Below are positions 1-8,177 of a stretch of 33,948 bases of DNA, piece by piece; position 1 is the stretch's first letter, and each line of letters begins with the position of its first letter. The position numbers and the translations under genes are program-made. Source of the stretch: a virus. The stretch is taken from IMG/VR virus record IMGVR_UViG_3300044648_000351, positions 1 through 33,948 of that record; one strand, written 5' to 3'. Below the pieces are notes generated by a model. That model saw nothing but the letters and a program-made list of their open reading frames with translations, ran no database searches and was not told the DNA's origin.

Positions 1-127
1 CGTGCGCGCGAGACCATCCGGTGCGGGTGGACGATCGCGCCGTTCCACGTGGCGCTGACGGGCCGCATCAGGACACCACCACATCGGACGGCGTGCCGAT
101 GCGGTTCATCACGTCGCCCCACGTGGG
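1..127. repeat. Terminal direct repeat, left copy (assembly overlap)
   Basis: These 127 bases are identical to the last 127 bases of the window. An exact 127-base end overlap is what a de Bruijn assembler run at k=127 leaves on a circular contig. A biological direct terminal repeat of this length is the alternative. The repeat contains the 3' end of one minor tail gene and the start codon of the next, which argues for a circle cut inside an operon. Confidence 0.95.
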
Positions 128-1462
128 ATTGGCCGCCATGAGCGCCGACCACGTGGCGTAGGTGTTGATGATGCCCTGCCACGTCACGGTGTTGCCGACG
201 AGGACGGAGCTCGGGGCCGAAGTCTCTTCGAGCTCCAGATCGAAGTACCGGCGCGTGCCGAAGGTGGCCTCCGGAGGCCGGATCGTCACATCGCTGATCA
301 AGTAGTAGCCACCGGGGATGGTCTTGCAGTCGTGCGGGAGCTGGAGCAGCACGACACCGCCCGATGCCAGCACGGCTTCGAGGTCTTCGCGCGCCGAGTC
401 GGTCTCCGTCTTGAGGGTGAGCGTGTAGCTGTTGCCTCCGCGCAACTCGGTCACAGCAAAGGAGTTCCGTCGTCCGGCGACGACGAAGGACCCCGAGCGC
501 GACGGCTGCACGCGAGGGCTCAACGGGCCGACGACCGTCACCGTGCGGTTCAGAAACGGCTGCTGGATGTTCTTCATCCACACGGCCGTGATCGTCGGAG
601 TGACGGTCGCTGTCTCCTGCGAGATGTACGGGCGGCGCGTGAAGCGCAGCATCGCACCTTCGGACAAGGCCGAGGCACCGCCGGTCATCGTCACACTCGA
701 CGCCGTGACGCCAACGCTGGAGACGCGAGCCAATACGAAGATCGTCTGATCGTCGCCGGTGGTCGTCGGGCTCATGAACGACGTGGCCCAGTCCGCGTGG
801 ATCGCTGTAATCGTGGTGCTCTGTTTCCACCCGAGATAGAGAAACAGGTTGGGGGACAACGGGGCCGAGGCCATCGCAGGGTAGGCGACGTTCTGTGCTG
901 CGGCATTGGCCTGAAACAGAGCGCTGATCGAGTAGTCGGAGTTCCGGACGGCGATGATGCGCGCCGAAGTGTCGGCGTTCGCCACGCCGCCGGAGAACGT
1001 CACCGTCGGTGCCGTCTGGCCAGTCGCGTAGACCCGCACGAACACACGGACATTCCCGCCGTCAGCCCACAGGGTCCAGCCCGTCGGGGTGTTGACGCTG
1101 CCCGCGGTGTTCCGGATCGCGGCGAGCAGGACGAGCACGTCACCATCGGCGATGCCCGCTGGAAGACCGGGCGTCACCGATGCGTTGTTCGCCGTCGACA
1201 CGGTGCCGGTGCTGATCGCGCTCGGGTCCGCTGTGTCGACGTACCGGGCCCGGAAGTAGTTGATCTGGCCGGGCACGAACTCGTAGTCGTCGAGCTGGCA
1301 GGCTCCGGACACCAGCGGCACGGCCGCGCCACCACGTACCGTCACCCACGTAATCTGGTCTACCGAGCGCTCGATGGTCGCGTAGTCGGCAAGTGCCGGC
1401 GCCGCTGAGCACGAGATCCGGACGCGCGAGAGATCACTCGCGTACACCACACCGATGGTCAC
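68..1462 (-). CDS. Minor tail protein with fibronectin-like N-terminus
   Basis: 464 residues. The first ~90 residues resemble a fibronectin-III/Ig-like beta domain (YATIERSVDQITW, then YFRARYVD). The middle is rich in Thr, Ser and Val, as in virion beta-structures. The C-terminal ~150 residues (around QLPHDC and GGYYLISDVTI) look like the conserved end of actinophage minor tail proteins. The start is GTG at 1462, overlapping the tape measure stop as GTGA, with a strong GGAGGGGGAG site just upstream. The stop overlaps the ATG of the next tail gene, which lies across the circle junction at 33889. Its place directly after the tape measure suggests a distal tail or baseplate component. The exact role is inferred from synteny. 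Confidence 0.75.
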   Translation of the reverse strand: MTIGVVYASDLSRVRISCSAAPALADYATIERSVDQITWVTVRGGAAVPLVSGACQLDDYEFVPGQINYFRARYVDTADPSAISTGTVSTANNASVTPGLPAGIADGDVLVLLAAIRNTAGSVNTPTGWTLWADGGNVRVFVRVYATGQTAPTVTFSGGVANADTSARIIAVRNSDYSISALFQANAAAQNVAYPAMASAPLSPNLFLYLGWKQSTTITAIHADWATSFMSPTTTGDDQTIFVLARVSSVGVTASSVTMTGGASALSEGAMLRFTRRPYISQETATVTPTITAVWMKNIQQPFLNRTVTVVGPLSPRVQPSRSGSFVVAGRRNSFAVTELRGGNSYTLTLKTETDSAREDLEAVLASGGVVLLQLPHDCKTIPGGYYLISDVTIRPPEATFGTRRYFDLELEETSAPSSVLVGNTVTWQGIINTYATWSALMAANPTWGDVMNRIGTPSDVVVS

Positions 1463-3969
1463 AGGGCTCCCCCTCCGCTACGCGCCCTGCGCTTCTGCTC
1501 GCGCCGGTCGTTGTCGATGGCCGCCTTCACGATGCCCTCGAACTTCTGCCCGTCGATGTACACGGCAACGCTGGTGTTCGGCGCGGCCACGCTGACCCGA
1601 GGCGCCACGTTCGGCGCCGAGATGGACGTCGTGAGGTAGGCCGGTGTGCCGCCATCAGAGAAGCCCCTCAGAAGCCCCTGACGGGCCAGAGCGCGAAGCC
1701 GGTACATCGCACCATGGCCGCCTGCTCCGGCGACGTCAGCGGCCGACCAGACGTGCTCCTCGTCGGACAGCGCGAAGAGCCCTGCCGTGTCGGAGGTCCG
1801 CGTGCCGGGGCCGCGGACCCGCCCGTTGAAGAACGGGCGCCCGCCGGACGCGAGCCGACCGGCCGATGCGATACCGCCTGCGTCCCCGTGCGCGTTGACG
1901 AAGATGTCGATCTGCCTGCCGTTGTTCATGGTGATGAAGCGGTTCACGACGCCCTGCGCGGCCGAGGCATCGGCATCGACGCTCATCGTGGCACGCGATC
2001 CGGAAACGCGAGTCAGCAGCCCGAAGAGCACCTGACCGGCAGGTACCGGGTTACCATCCACGATCACCGTGCCAGAGCTCCGGTTGACCAGGCCGATGAG
2101 GTCTTCGAGCGCGCGCTGTGAGTTGATCGTGTTGCCGTTGACCTCAACCGTGCCCTCGCCAGCGTCGATCGCGGCAATGACGTCGGACAACGCCTGATCC
2201 GCCGTGCGCCGGTTGCCGTTGATCGTGACGTACTCCTCGGAACGACGAACCTGGTCCTTCAGGTCTTCGAGGTTCCGCTCTGCCTGCGAGATGTCGGAGG
2301 AGATCGTCAAGATGATCTCACCCTGCTGGGCGCCTTCGATGACCTTGCCCAGGCCGCCGACGACGGCATCGTTGTACTTCGTGATCAGGCCCAGGGCCCC
2401 GAACTCGGCGATCTTCCCGAGGGCACCCAGGACACCATCGAGCGTGATCTTGAAGTCGTGCGTCTTGGCGATCTCGCTGTCGTTGATGATGTCAATGGCG
2501 ACACCACCACCGACGATCGCCGCGATTCCGGCCAGACTGCCGACGAGCCCTGTGCCGCCGCTCTTCCCACCCTTGCCGACGGCGCCTTCGAGGTCCTTCG
2601 CCTTCTTCGAGTTGGTGTCGAATGCCGCGCTCAGGCCGCTGATCCAACCGGCGGCGTCCTTCGCCACGTTCAAACCCTTGTACGCCACCGCGGCGCCGAG
2701 GAGCAACGGCACGAGGTCGCCTAGGGTTTCCTTGTTCTCGCTCAGGAACCGCGCGGTGTCCTGGAGCATCGGGCCTACGATCTCCAGCGCGTCAACGAGG
2801 AAGTCACCGACGGATCGCGCGACCTCTTCAAAGGCCGGACCGATCTCCGTGACGATGGGGCCGAGCTCGCGCATGGCCGTCGTGAAGACGTTGCGCGCCA
2901 CATCGGCCGTTGTCTGGAGTGCGCTCGCCAAGGTCTCGATGACCTTCTGACCTTCGGCCGACTCCAGGAAGTCTTCGAGAGCCTGCGTCGTGTCGACGAG
3001 ACCGTCCAAAAAGGAGTCCTCGCCTTCGCCGAGAATCCGCCACACCTGAGCGGCGCTGGCCCCCAGGTTGCCGAAGGCCGTGCCGAACTTCTTCGCCGAC
3101 TCAATCCCGTTGTCGATCATCTCGTTGATACGGCCGGACTTGATCCCTGCCTCAACCCAGTCCTCGAACCGCTGCGTCACGTTGCTGACCGCGCGGCCGA
3201 GGGCAGGCAGCTTCGTCGAGCCGATGGAGCTGAGACCGAGGAGCCCCGTCAGCACGTTGCCGAGCGCGGGCCTCATCTCCTTGAGTCCATCGCGCGTGTC
3301 CCCGAGGACGGAGTTGACACGGCCGACGGCCTTCGGGTCGAGGAGTGCCTTCGTGGCCTCCCGGCCCATCTTGTTCAACTCGCCGGCGATCGCACCGCTT
3401 TGCTTGTTCAGGATCGGGAAGTACTTGTCGGCGAGCTGGCGAATGTCCTTGTCGAAACCCTCGAAGAAGTTGCTCTGAACGATCTTCTTCAGCTCCGTGA
3501 ACCGGCCGCCCTGATCGCGAACAGCCTGCGCGAGCTTGACGGCGTTCGGCGCCATCTCCTTCGTGACCTTGTTGAACTCTTCGAGGTCCTCGGCGGCGAT
3601 CGCGTCGCCGATGCCCGACATCGCCAGTGCGAAGACGCCACCAGCAGCCGCGCCCCCTGCCAGGATGCCCGGTAACGCGAGCGCCGTGCCCGCCAGAGTG
3701 GCTACCGCGGCCGAGGCGCCGATGAGCCCCTGAGCGCTCCCGGCCGCCGAGCCGATGGCGAGAATGCCCTTCGTGACGGTGCTGAAGGACGAGACGACCT
3801 TGTCGGCCGCGCGCGTGGTCGAGGCAGCGAATGAGGCCTGTGCCTTCGCGTGCTCGCGCTCCAGGCGCTTAAGCTCGCGCTCCATCGCGCGGGTAGCCCG
3901 AATTCCGTCGGAGGCGTCGCCGTCGAACTTCGTCTTGACGGTGCGCTCCGTCGTCGACTTCATCGCCAT
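1459..3969 (-). CDS. Tape measure protein
   Basis: 836 residues from the ATG at 3969, chosen because it overlaps the upstream stop as ATGA; an in-frame GTG-type start four codons earlier is possible. The protein sets tail length and is expelled during DNA delivery. The N-terminus is a charged coiled coil (RAMERELKRLEREHAKAQ). A hydrophobic Gly/Ala-rich stretch follows at about residues 70-125, with more helical segments and a second hydrophobic patch near 470-500. Near residues 580-665 there are three tandem ~27-residue repeats carrying V-x-[IV]-[ND]-G-N. The C-terminus is Gly-rich. It is the largest separate tail gene and follows the chaperone and a gp10-like gene, the normal tape measure position. 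At ~1.5 angstrom per residue the tail would be about 125 nm long (inference). Confidence 0.93.
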   Translation of the reverse strand: MAMKSTTERTVKTKFDGDASDGIRATRAMERELKRLEREHAKAQASFAASTTRAADKVVSSFSTVTKGILAIGSAAGSAQGLIGASAAVATLAGTALALPGILAGGAAAGGVFALAMSGIGDAIAAEDLEEFNKVTKEMAPNAVKLAQAVRDQGGRFTELKKIVQSNFFEGFDKDIRQLADKYFPILNKQSGAIAGELNKMGREATKALLDPKAVGRVNSVLGDTRDGLKEMRPALGNVLTGLLGLSSIGSTKLPALGRAVSNVTQRFEDWVEAGIKSGRINEMIDNGIESAKKFGTAFGNLGASAAQVWRILGEGEDSFLDGLVDTTQALEDFLESAEGQKVIETLASALQTTADVARNVFTTAMRELGPIVTEIGPAFEEVARSVGDFLVDALEIVGPMLQDTARFLSENKETLGDLVPLLLGAAVAYKGLNVAKDAAGWISGLSAAFDTNSKKAKDLEGAVGKGGKSGGTGLVGSLAGIAAIVGGGVAIDIINDSEIAKTHDFKITLDGVLGALGKIAEFGALGLITKYNDAVVGGLGKVIEGAQQGEIILTISSDISQAERNLEDLKDQVRRSEEYVTINGNRRTADQALSDVIAAIDAGEGTVEVNGNTINSQRALEDLIGLVNRSSGTVIVDGNPVPAGQVLFGLLTRVSGSRATMSVDADASAAQGVVNRFITMNNGRQIDIFVNAHGDAGGIASAGRLASGGRPFFNGRVRGPGTRTSDTAGLFALSDEEHVWSAADVAGAGGHGAMYRLRALARQGLLRGFSDGGTPAYLTTSISAPNVAPRVSVAAPNTSVAVYIDGQKFEGIVKAAIDNDRREQKRRARSGGGAL

Positions 3970-4409
3970 CAGAGCGCCCACTTCCGGTTGATCTCATCCA
4001 CCGCGGCGAGGTATTCGCGCTGAATGTACTCACTCTCTGCATCCACAGTGACGAAGAAGAAGTAGCCCCCCGAGTTGAAGGCGCGGAACTGCGCGAGCGT
4101 GACGGCGCCGAACTCCGCGCCGAAGAGGACCTTGTACGCAGGTACCCGGTTCCGGCCGACGCGCCGAGCGCCGCCGGCGACGATGACGGGGAGCCGGTCC
4201 TTCTGCGCGCGGACCGTCGGAGCGATGAGCGCCGACTGTGCGTTCAGCCGTGCCGATGCTCGGATCTTCGTCGCGACGTAGCCCGCGATGCTGAAGCCCG
4301 CGGCGCGAATCTCGGTGATCGCGTCGTCCGGCCACTTCTTGAACGCGCGGACCGTCTCCCGAAGGCCGGAGATCCGGATGGTGATGGTCAGCGTTCGCCT
4401 GTCGCCCAT
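3969..4409 (-). CDS. HK97 gp10-like phage structural protein
   Basis: 146 residues. The basic N-terminal helical part (RETVRAFKKWPDDAITEIRA) and the FGAEFG...F...GYFFFVTVD segment resemble the HK97 gp10-like family of tail-completion or virion morphogenesis proteins. The ATG at 4409 has GGAGG eight bases upstream and lies 14 nt after the stop of the chaperone frameshift extension (4423). Its stop overlaps the tape measure start. gp10-like genes normally sit in the neck-gene block before the tail tube; here it lies between chaperone and tape measure, so it could act in tail assembly instead. Family assignment is from pattern only. Confidence 0.65.
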   Translation of the reverse strand: MGDRRTLTITIRISGLRETVRAFKKWPDDAITEIRAAGFSIAGYVATKIRASARLNAQSALIAPTVRAQKDRLPVIVAGGARRVGRNRVPAYKVLFGAEFGAVTLAQFRAFNSGGYFFFVTVDAESEYIQREYLAAVDEINRKWAL

Positions 4410-4422
4410 CCGGATCGCCTCC

Positions 4423-4590
4423 CTAGATATTGTCCTTTTTGGACAGTAGATCGATCAGCGTAGCCCAGCCGTTCGGACCCGCGGCCTCAACCTCGCTGAT
4501 CGGTTGCCCTGTGCGCAGAGCTAGCTCGATCACCCTCCGCTGGAGTGACCCGACGGGGTAGGGAGATCCTCCGGGTCCGGCTCCTCGGCT
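4423..4590 (-). CDS. Tail assembly chaperone -1 frameshift extension (GpT-like)
   Basis: This ORF lies in the -1 frame relative to the 117-residue chaperone gene and has no plausible own start. It is open from 4590, where the -1 frame has a TGA just upstream, to a TAG at 4423. The translated part after the likely shift reads RRVIELALRTGQPISEVEA and ends LLSKKDNI, which looks like real protein. Tail chaperones of long-tailed phages are classically made as G and GT forms by a programmed -1 shift. The shift must occur between 4590 and the 0-frame stop at 4530. No classic X-XXY-YYZ heptamer is visible; the C-rich stretch around 4553-4566 (CTCCCTACCCCG) is the best candidate. The fusion product would be about 150-160 residues. 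Confidence 0.75.
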   Translation of the reverse strand, partial: SRGAGPGGSPYPVGSLQRRVIELALRTGQPISEVEAAGPNGWATLIDLLSKKDNI

Positions 4591-4883
4591 TCACGCTCCT
4601 CGTCCTCTTTGGACACCGATGCATGACCGAGATCGACTTCCGCCCACTCCCGGAGCTCGGTCTCCTTGCCTCCCCACAGACCTTGACGACGCATGGTCGC
4701 GAAGGACAAGGAGTACAGGTCGTCGAGACGGAAACCCGCCAGATTGATGACCTGGGCCGCGGCACGCCCCGGACCGGCCTTCTCCCACGCGAGGATGTCG
4801 CGCGCAGTGCACGTGAGCTCGAACTTCTCGCCTGCGTTGGTCGGTGCCTGCTGGTCGAACGTAACAGTCAAACGGATCTTCAT
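4530..4883 (-). CDS. Tail assembly chaperone (GpG-like)
   Basis: 117 residues. It has the usual actinophage chaperone pattern: an N-terminal beta part (IRLTVTFDQQAP), then ARDILAWEKAG, INLAGFRLDDLYSLSFATMR, ELREWAEVDLG and a Glu/Asp-rich C-terminal tail. These proteins coat the tape measure during tail assembly and are absent from the finished virion. ATG at 4883 has GAGG eight bases upstream and lies just after the previous stop. The gene sits between the tail tube region and the tape measure, as expected, and its 3' end overlaps a -1 frame extension. Confidence 0.85.
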   Translation of the reverse strand: MKIRLTVTFDQQAPTNAGEKFELTCTARDILAWEKAGPGRAAAQVINLAGFRLDDLYSLSFATMRRQGLWGGKETELREWAEVDLGHASVSKEDEEREAEEPDPEDLPTPSGHSSGG

Positions 4884-4885
4884 GC

Positions 4886-5242
4886 TCAGAGCCTCGCCGT
4901 TCCACGGGTGACCGAGGTCACCGCCGAGTAGTTGACCAGAACCTTGCCGCCGACATCGACGCCGACGTCCTCGGTACCGAGGTCCTGCCGGAAGCTGGAC
5001 GGAAGCGGGATGTGCCGCGTCGCGCCAGCCGCAACGGCGATGACCCTGTCGGCAACGTCGTCGCCGTACAGCGTCTTCGGGTTGACCAGCGTGACGTTGA
5101 TCGACCCGCCGGAGCCGTTCTCCACGACGAGGTGCGTCGCGTCGGAGGTGACGATGTCGCCGTCGGCCGGTGCCGCGGTGAGCGCGACGACCAGACCCGT
5201 ACGGGCGTCGGCGACCTGGGTTGCCGGGGTTCCACGTGCCAT
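4886..5242 (-). CDS. Small beta-rich virion protein, possibly tail-associated
   Basis: 118 residues, short beta-prone segments (GLVVALTAAPADGD, HLVVENGSGGSINVTLVN) with a pattern shared by small structural proteins of actinophages. ATG at 5242 has GAAAGGA upstream with eight intervening bases. It lies between the probable tail tube gene and the chaperone, so it is most likely a virion or tail accessory protein. No catalytic motif was seen, and the exact role is unknown. Confidence 0.6.
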   Translation of the reverse strand: MARGTPATQVADARTGLVVALTAAPADGDIVTSDATHLVVENGSGGSINVTLVNPKTLYGDDVADRVIAVAAGATRHIPLPSSFRQDLGTEDVGVDVGGKVLVNYSAVTSVTRGTARL

Positions 5243-5280
5243 GATCCGATCCTTTCAGGTGATCGTCCTAAGAGGACGGA

Positions 5281-5697
5281 CTACGGACGGGTGTAGGTCG
5301 GCTTCTCCAAGAGCTGGAAAGTCTGCTCCTGACGCTCGGTCACCTTGACGTCGCCGCCGGCGTTCGGTGCCTTGATGCGCATGACGCCTTCCCAGATGGT
5401 GTGCTCCTCCGGGATGTCGGGGTGGTGCTCCAGCGTGACCGCGGCGTTCTCGCCGTCGTTGGTCATGAGGAAGTCCGACAGGCCGCCGACTCGCCAGTCG
5501 GCGAACCAGCGCAGGGACAGCGCCCAGTCCTCGTCGGTCTCTTCGAGGTCCACTCCGTTGGGGCACATGGAGTAGATCTTCTCGCCGTCCGGCGTGTTGT
5601 TGATGAAGTTGAAGTTCTCGATCTGGCACTGGTAGGTCGTGCCGCCGATGTCGAGAACGATGGTCTTGATCTTACGGTGGTGCAGAGGGGACGACAT
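5281..5697 (-). CDS. Probable major tail (tube) protein
   Basis: 138 residues. Alternating beta segments (TIVLDIGGTTYQCQIENF, WALSLRWFADW, NAAVTLEHHP, WEGVMRIKAP) fit the single-domain tail tube fold. ATG at 5697 has AGGAGAG five bases upstream, one of the strongest ribosome sites in the structural block, as expected for an abundant protein. Position after the tail terminator-like gene and before the chaperone agrees with standard siphovirus order. It is shorter than many actinophage tube proteins. Confidence 0.75.
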   Translation of the reverse strand: MSSPLHHRKIKTIVLDIGGTTYQCQIENFNFINNTPDGEKIYSMCPNGVDLEETDEDWALSLRWFADWRVGGLSDFLMTNDGENAAVTLEHHPDIPEEHTIWEGVMRIKAPNAGGDVKVTERQEQTFQLLEKPTYTRP

Positions 5698-5719
5698 GGT
5701 GTCTCTCCTAAGTAGACGG

Positions 5720-6100
5720 TCAGACCTCGACGAGGATCATGTAACCAGGGAGCTGCGTTCCGCCGATCTCGATGATCGCGGGGAAGATGTCACCGGGGAT
5801 TTCCGCGTCCTCGACGAGTTCCCGGATTGCCGTTGCGACCAGCGGCACGAGCTTCAGCAGCTTGTTCGCCGAGGCCTTGTTGTCGGACACCATGATGGCC
5901 ACGGGAAAGCGCGCCGCCGTCGGCTCCGAGCTGATGCCTTCGAGCTGCAACTCCGGCAGGCCGACGATCGCGCAGGGCGGATGCACTTCGGCCTTCGGGT
6001 CGTCGTAGACCTTCAGCCTCTCCCCGGTCCCGTCGGGCAACTCGACCGTCCGGACGGCGTCACGGATTCGCTCCGCCGTGGTGAAGGCGTCTTCCATCAT
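5720..6100 (-). CDS. Tail terminator-like / neck protein
   Basis: 126 residues, mixed alpha/beta (TTAERIRDAVRTVELPDG, PPCAIVGLPELQLEG, FPVAIMVSDNKASANKLL). It lies between the head-tail connector and the tail tube gene, the standard place for the tail terminator that caps the tube and joins the head. Two adjacent ATGs (6100 and 6097) are possible starts. Assignment rests on position and general fold. Confidence 0.6.
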   Translation of the reverse strand: MMEDAFTTAERIRDAVRTVELPDGTGERLKVYDDPKAEVHPPCAIVGLPELQLEGISSEPTAARFPVAIMVSDNKASANKLLKLVPLVATAIRELVEDAEIPGDIFPAIIEIGGTQLPGYMILVEV

Positions 6101-6106
6101 GATCGG

Positions 6107-6472
6107 TCACCCCACTTCCGGAATCGCATGCTTACCGAGGCGCAACAGCCGATCGATGTCGGGGTCGAAGGACGGCACCCGCGCGCTTCCCATCTCTGCC
6201 GCGGCCACGAGCATCTGCGGTGAGCGTCGGCGAGTGTGCCAGCGCTTCGCGAGCATGACCGTCCCGAGCTTCAGGTTGAAGTTCGGCAAGGGCAGCGTCG
6301 AGGGCTGACCGGTGAAGTTGAACCGGCCGGAGTGGATGCGCTCGACGAACTCGACGGCCGCGTCAAAGACACGCTCCAGACGAAGACGCTCCGCTTCGCT
6401 GAGGTCCTCAGCATCGGTTGCGTCTTCGTTCAGCTCGTTGACGAACTCGTCGAGCGTCACCCACCCCGGCAT
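6107..6472 (-). CDS. Head-tail connector protein
   Basis: 121 residues, mostly helical (LDEFVNELNED, EDLSEAERLRLERVFDAAVEFVERI) with a central loop (FNFTGQPSTLPLPNF). This matches the helical-bundle head-tail connector family (gp6/gp15-like) that docks under the portal. It sits two genes after the capsid region. ATG at 6472, four bases after the preceding stop. Confidence 0.7.
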   Translation of the reverse strand: MPGWVTLDEFVNELNEDATDAEDLSEAERLRLERVFDAAVEFVERIHSGRFNFTGQPSTLPLPNFNLKLGTVMLAKRWHTRRRSPQMLVAAAEMGSARVPSFDPDIDRLLRLGKHAIPEVG

Positions 6473-6475
6473 GGC

Positions 6476-6895
6476 TCAGCCTCGCTGCTTCAACTGCTCG
6501 ACGGCCTGTTCGTGCCGGCGGGCAACCTCGTCGCGCTCCCGCTGGCGTTCCGCCCGAATGAGCTCATCCTCCGGCACGTAACCGCCCTCGACCGGTACGA
6601 CCCACTGCGGGCCGCCGGGGCCTTCGGCTCGGGGTGCGCGCTCGCGCCCCTCATCGTCCTCGACGGCGCCGAGCACATCGACACCCTCCGGCGCCTTGCG
6701 AACCTCCGGCTTCTCGACGGCCTGATCGACGATCGCGATCAGCTCGTGTCGGTCCTTGATGTGCTCCAGGTCGCCTTCGATCGAGCGGCCCGTCTCCTGC
6801 GCGGCGAAGGCGCGCCACGCTTCCTTGTCGGAGCCCGGACCGCTCACCGGAGGACGGCTCAGCGGCTTGTTCTGAGTGGACAGTGCGTCAGTCAT
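6476..6895 (-). CDS. Hypothetical protein of the capsid-neck interval
   Basis: 139 residues, highly charged, with helical segments at the N-terminal half (HIKDRHELIAIVDQAVEKPEVRKA) and C-terminus (DELIRAERQRERDEVARRHEQ), and a Gly/Pro linker. Not recognised by family. ATG at 6895 follows the capsid stop by 16 bases and has a GGGGAG site. Position suggests a virion or head-completion role. Confidence 0.7.
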   Translation of the reverse strand: MTDALSTQNKPLSRPPVSGPGSDKEAWRAFAAQETGRSIEGDLEHIKDRHELIAIVDQAVEKPEVRKAPEGVDVLGAVEDDEGRERAPRAEGPGGPQWVVPVEGGYVPEDELIRAERQRERDEVARRHEQAVEQLKQRG

Positions 6896-6911
6896 TTCGG
6901 ATCAACTCCCC

Positions 6912-8177
6912 TTACGCGCCGGCGTTGTCGTCGTACGCGAACTTGCGAACGCCGTCGGTGCGCGTGCACGCGAAGGCCTTGTAGCCCCAGATCGCGATGT
7001 CGACGAACGCAACGCGGTACTCGAAGTCGAGACGCTGCGGAGCCGAAGCCCAGCCGTGGACGTCCTCCCGGTTGAAGATGTAGGAGTCCGACTCGACGTT
7101 CGTCGTGTAGGGCAGCGCCCACGCCGGACGACCGGCCAAACCGGCGACATTCAGCGAGGCCATGAGCGGACCGGCCGAGCCGTCGGCGTTCTGCGGGCCG
7201 AGGATCGGCAGGAGCTTGCGCCCGTCGGCGTCCTTCGCCTGCGACAGCTTCTTGTAGAGACCCTTCTCCAGGAAGAAGTCCTGGAAACGGAAGCCACCTC
7301 GGATGAAGTGAAGATCCACGATCGCGCCCGTGACCTCGTCCACCAGGACGTCGTCCTCCGCGCCGTCGGTCAGCGTGATCGTGGCGACCGTGAGGCCTTC
7401 GAGGAGCGACGCGGCGCCCTGCTCCAGGGCCTCATCCCACGCCCGGACCATCTGACGCCACAGGATCGTGGAGAGCTGCGGGTTACCGCCCTGGTCCCAC
7501 GCCTCGCGCGTGATCTCGACCTTGCCGGAGACCGCCGAGGGGGTGATCGTCTGCGACGTGGTGGTCAGCGCACCCGGCGTCGGCTCGGTACCCTGAACGT
7601 GGTCGCCGACCAGACCGGAGCTCGTGTTGAACTTCGGCAGGACGAACGGCGTGTTATCGGCGATCGAGCCCTTCTTGATCGCGTCCCAGATCGGCGTGGG
7701 GTACTGGAGCTGATCCACGTACATGTCCGGCCGGTTGATGCTCGGGTTGATCGACGCGACGTTCGACGTGGTGACGGCGAACTCCGCGACCCGGCGGTTG
7801 TACTCCCGGTCGGAGAAGTACTCGCCGAGGAACTTCTGCGCGCGGTTCAGCGCTTCGTAGTCCTTGTTCTTGTGCGCGGCGACCAGGTCGGAGCTGAAGT
7901 CGTGGTCGCCCCGGATGCCGTCGAACCGGTAGCAGGGGGCTTCCTTCACCTCGAACTGAGCGACGCGCTTGCCGGTCGCCGGATCGACGGCCTCCGGGCG
8001 CTGCTGGGCCTCGATCAGGTCCTTCAGGGACTCCTGGAAAGCCTCGAACTGAGCGCCCATCGCCTCCGTCGCAGCGGTCACTCCCGCCGTCACAGCGGTG
8101 CTGAAGGCCGCGGCTGCCGTCTCGCTCAGTTCGAGCGTGCCGACGCCCCCGCCTTTGTTCTTGTCCTCGTCGGCCAT
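6912..8177 (-). CDS. Major capsid protein, internal start within the head ORF
   Basis: 421 residues from the in-frame ATG at 8177 (MADEDKNKGGG). AAAGGA lies eight bases upstream, the same site that precedes the 5242 gene. The N-terminal ~90 residues are Ala-rich and helical (FEAFQESLKDLIEAQQ), like the delta/scaffolding domain of HK97 capsids. The rest shows typical capsid features (TTSNVASINPSINRPD, TPIWDAIKKGSIADNTPF, SGKVEITREAWD). This start allows capsid subunits to be made in excess of portal, which stoichiometry needs (about 12 portal to several hundred capsid subunits). Confidence 0.75.
   Translation of the reverse strand: MADEDKNKGGGVGTLELSETAAAAFSTAVTAGVTAATEAMGAQFEAFQESLKDLIEAQQRPEAVDPATGKRVAQFEVKEAPCYRFDGIRGDHDFSSDLVAAHKNKDYEALNRAQKFLGEYFSDREYNRRVAEFAVTTSNVASINPSINRPDMYVDQLQYPTPIWDAIKKGSIADNTPFVLPKFNTSSGLVGDHVQGTEPTPGALTTTSQTITPSAVSGKVEITREAWDQGGNPQLSTILWRQMVRAWDEALEQGAASLLEGLTVATITLTDGAEDDVLVDEVTGAIVDLHFIRGGFRFQDFFLEKGLYKKLSQAKDADGRKLLPILGPQNADGSAGPLMASLNVAGLAGRPAWALPYTTNVESDSYIFNREDVHGWASAPQRLDFEYRVAFVDIAIWGYKAFACTRTDGVRKFAYDDNAGA

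Noticed and set aside
332-1408. Plus-strand open frame of 358 codons
   Set aside because: Antisense to a minor tail gene; Arg/His-rich composition shows it is a shadow.
4429-4445. TGTCC-TTTTT-GGACA hairpin as terminator or frameshift pseudoknot
   Set aside because: Only 5 bp and located inside the last codons of the extension, downstream of any possible shift site and upstream of a coupled gene.
4608-4616. TCCAAAG as the chaperone slippery site
   Set aside because: The -1 frame has a TGA at 4591-4593, downstream of this site, so a shift here could not produce the extension.
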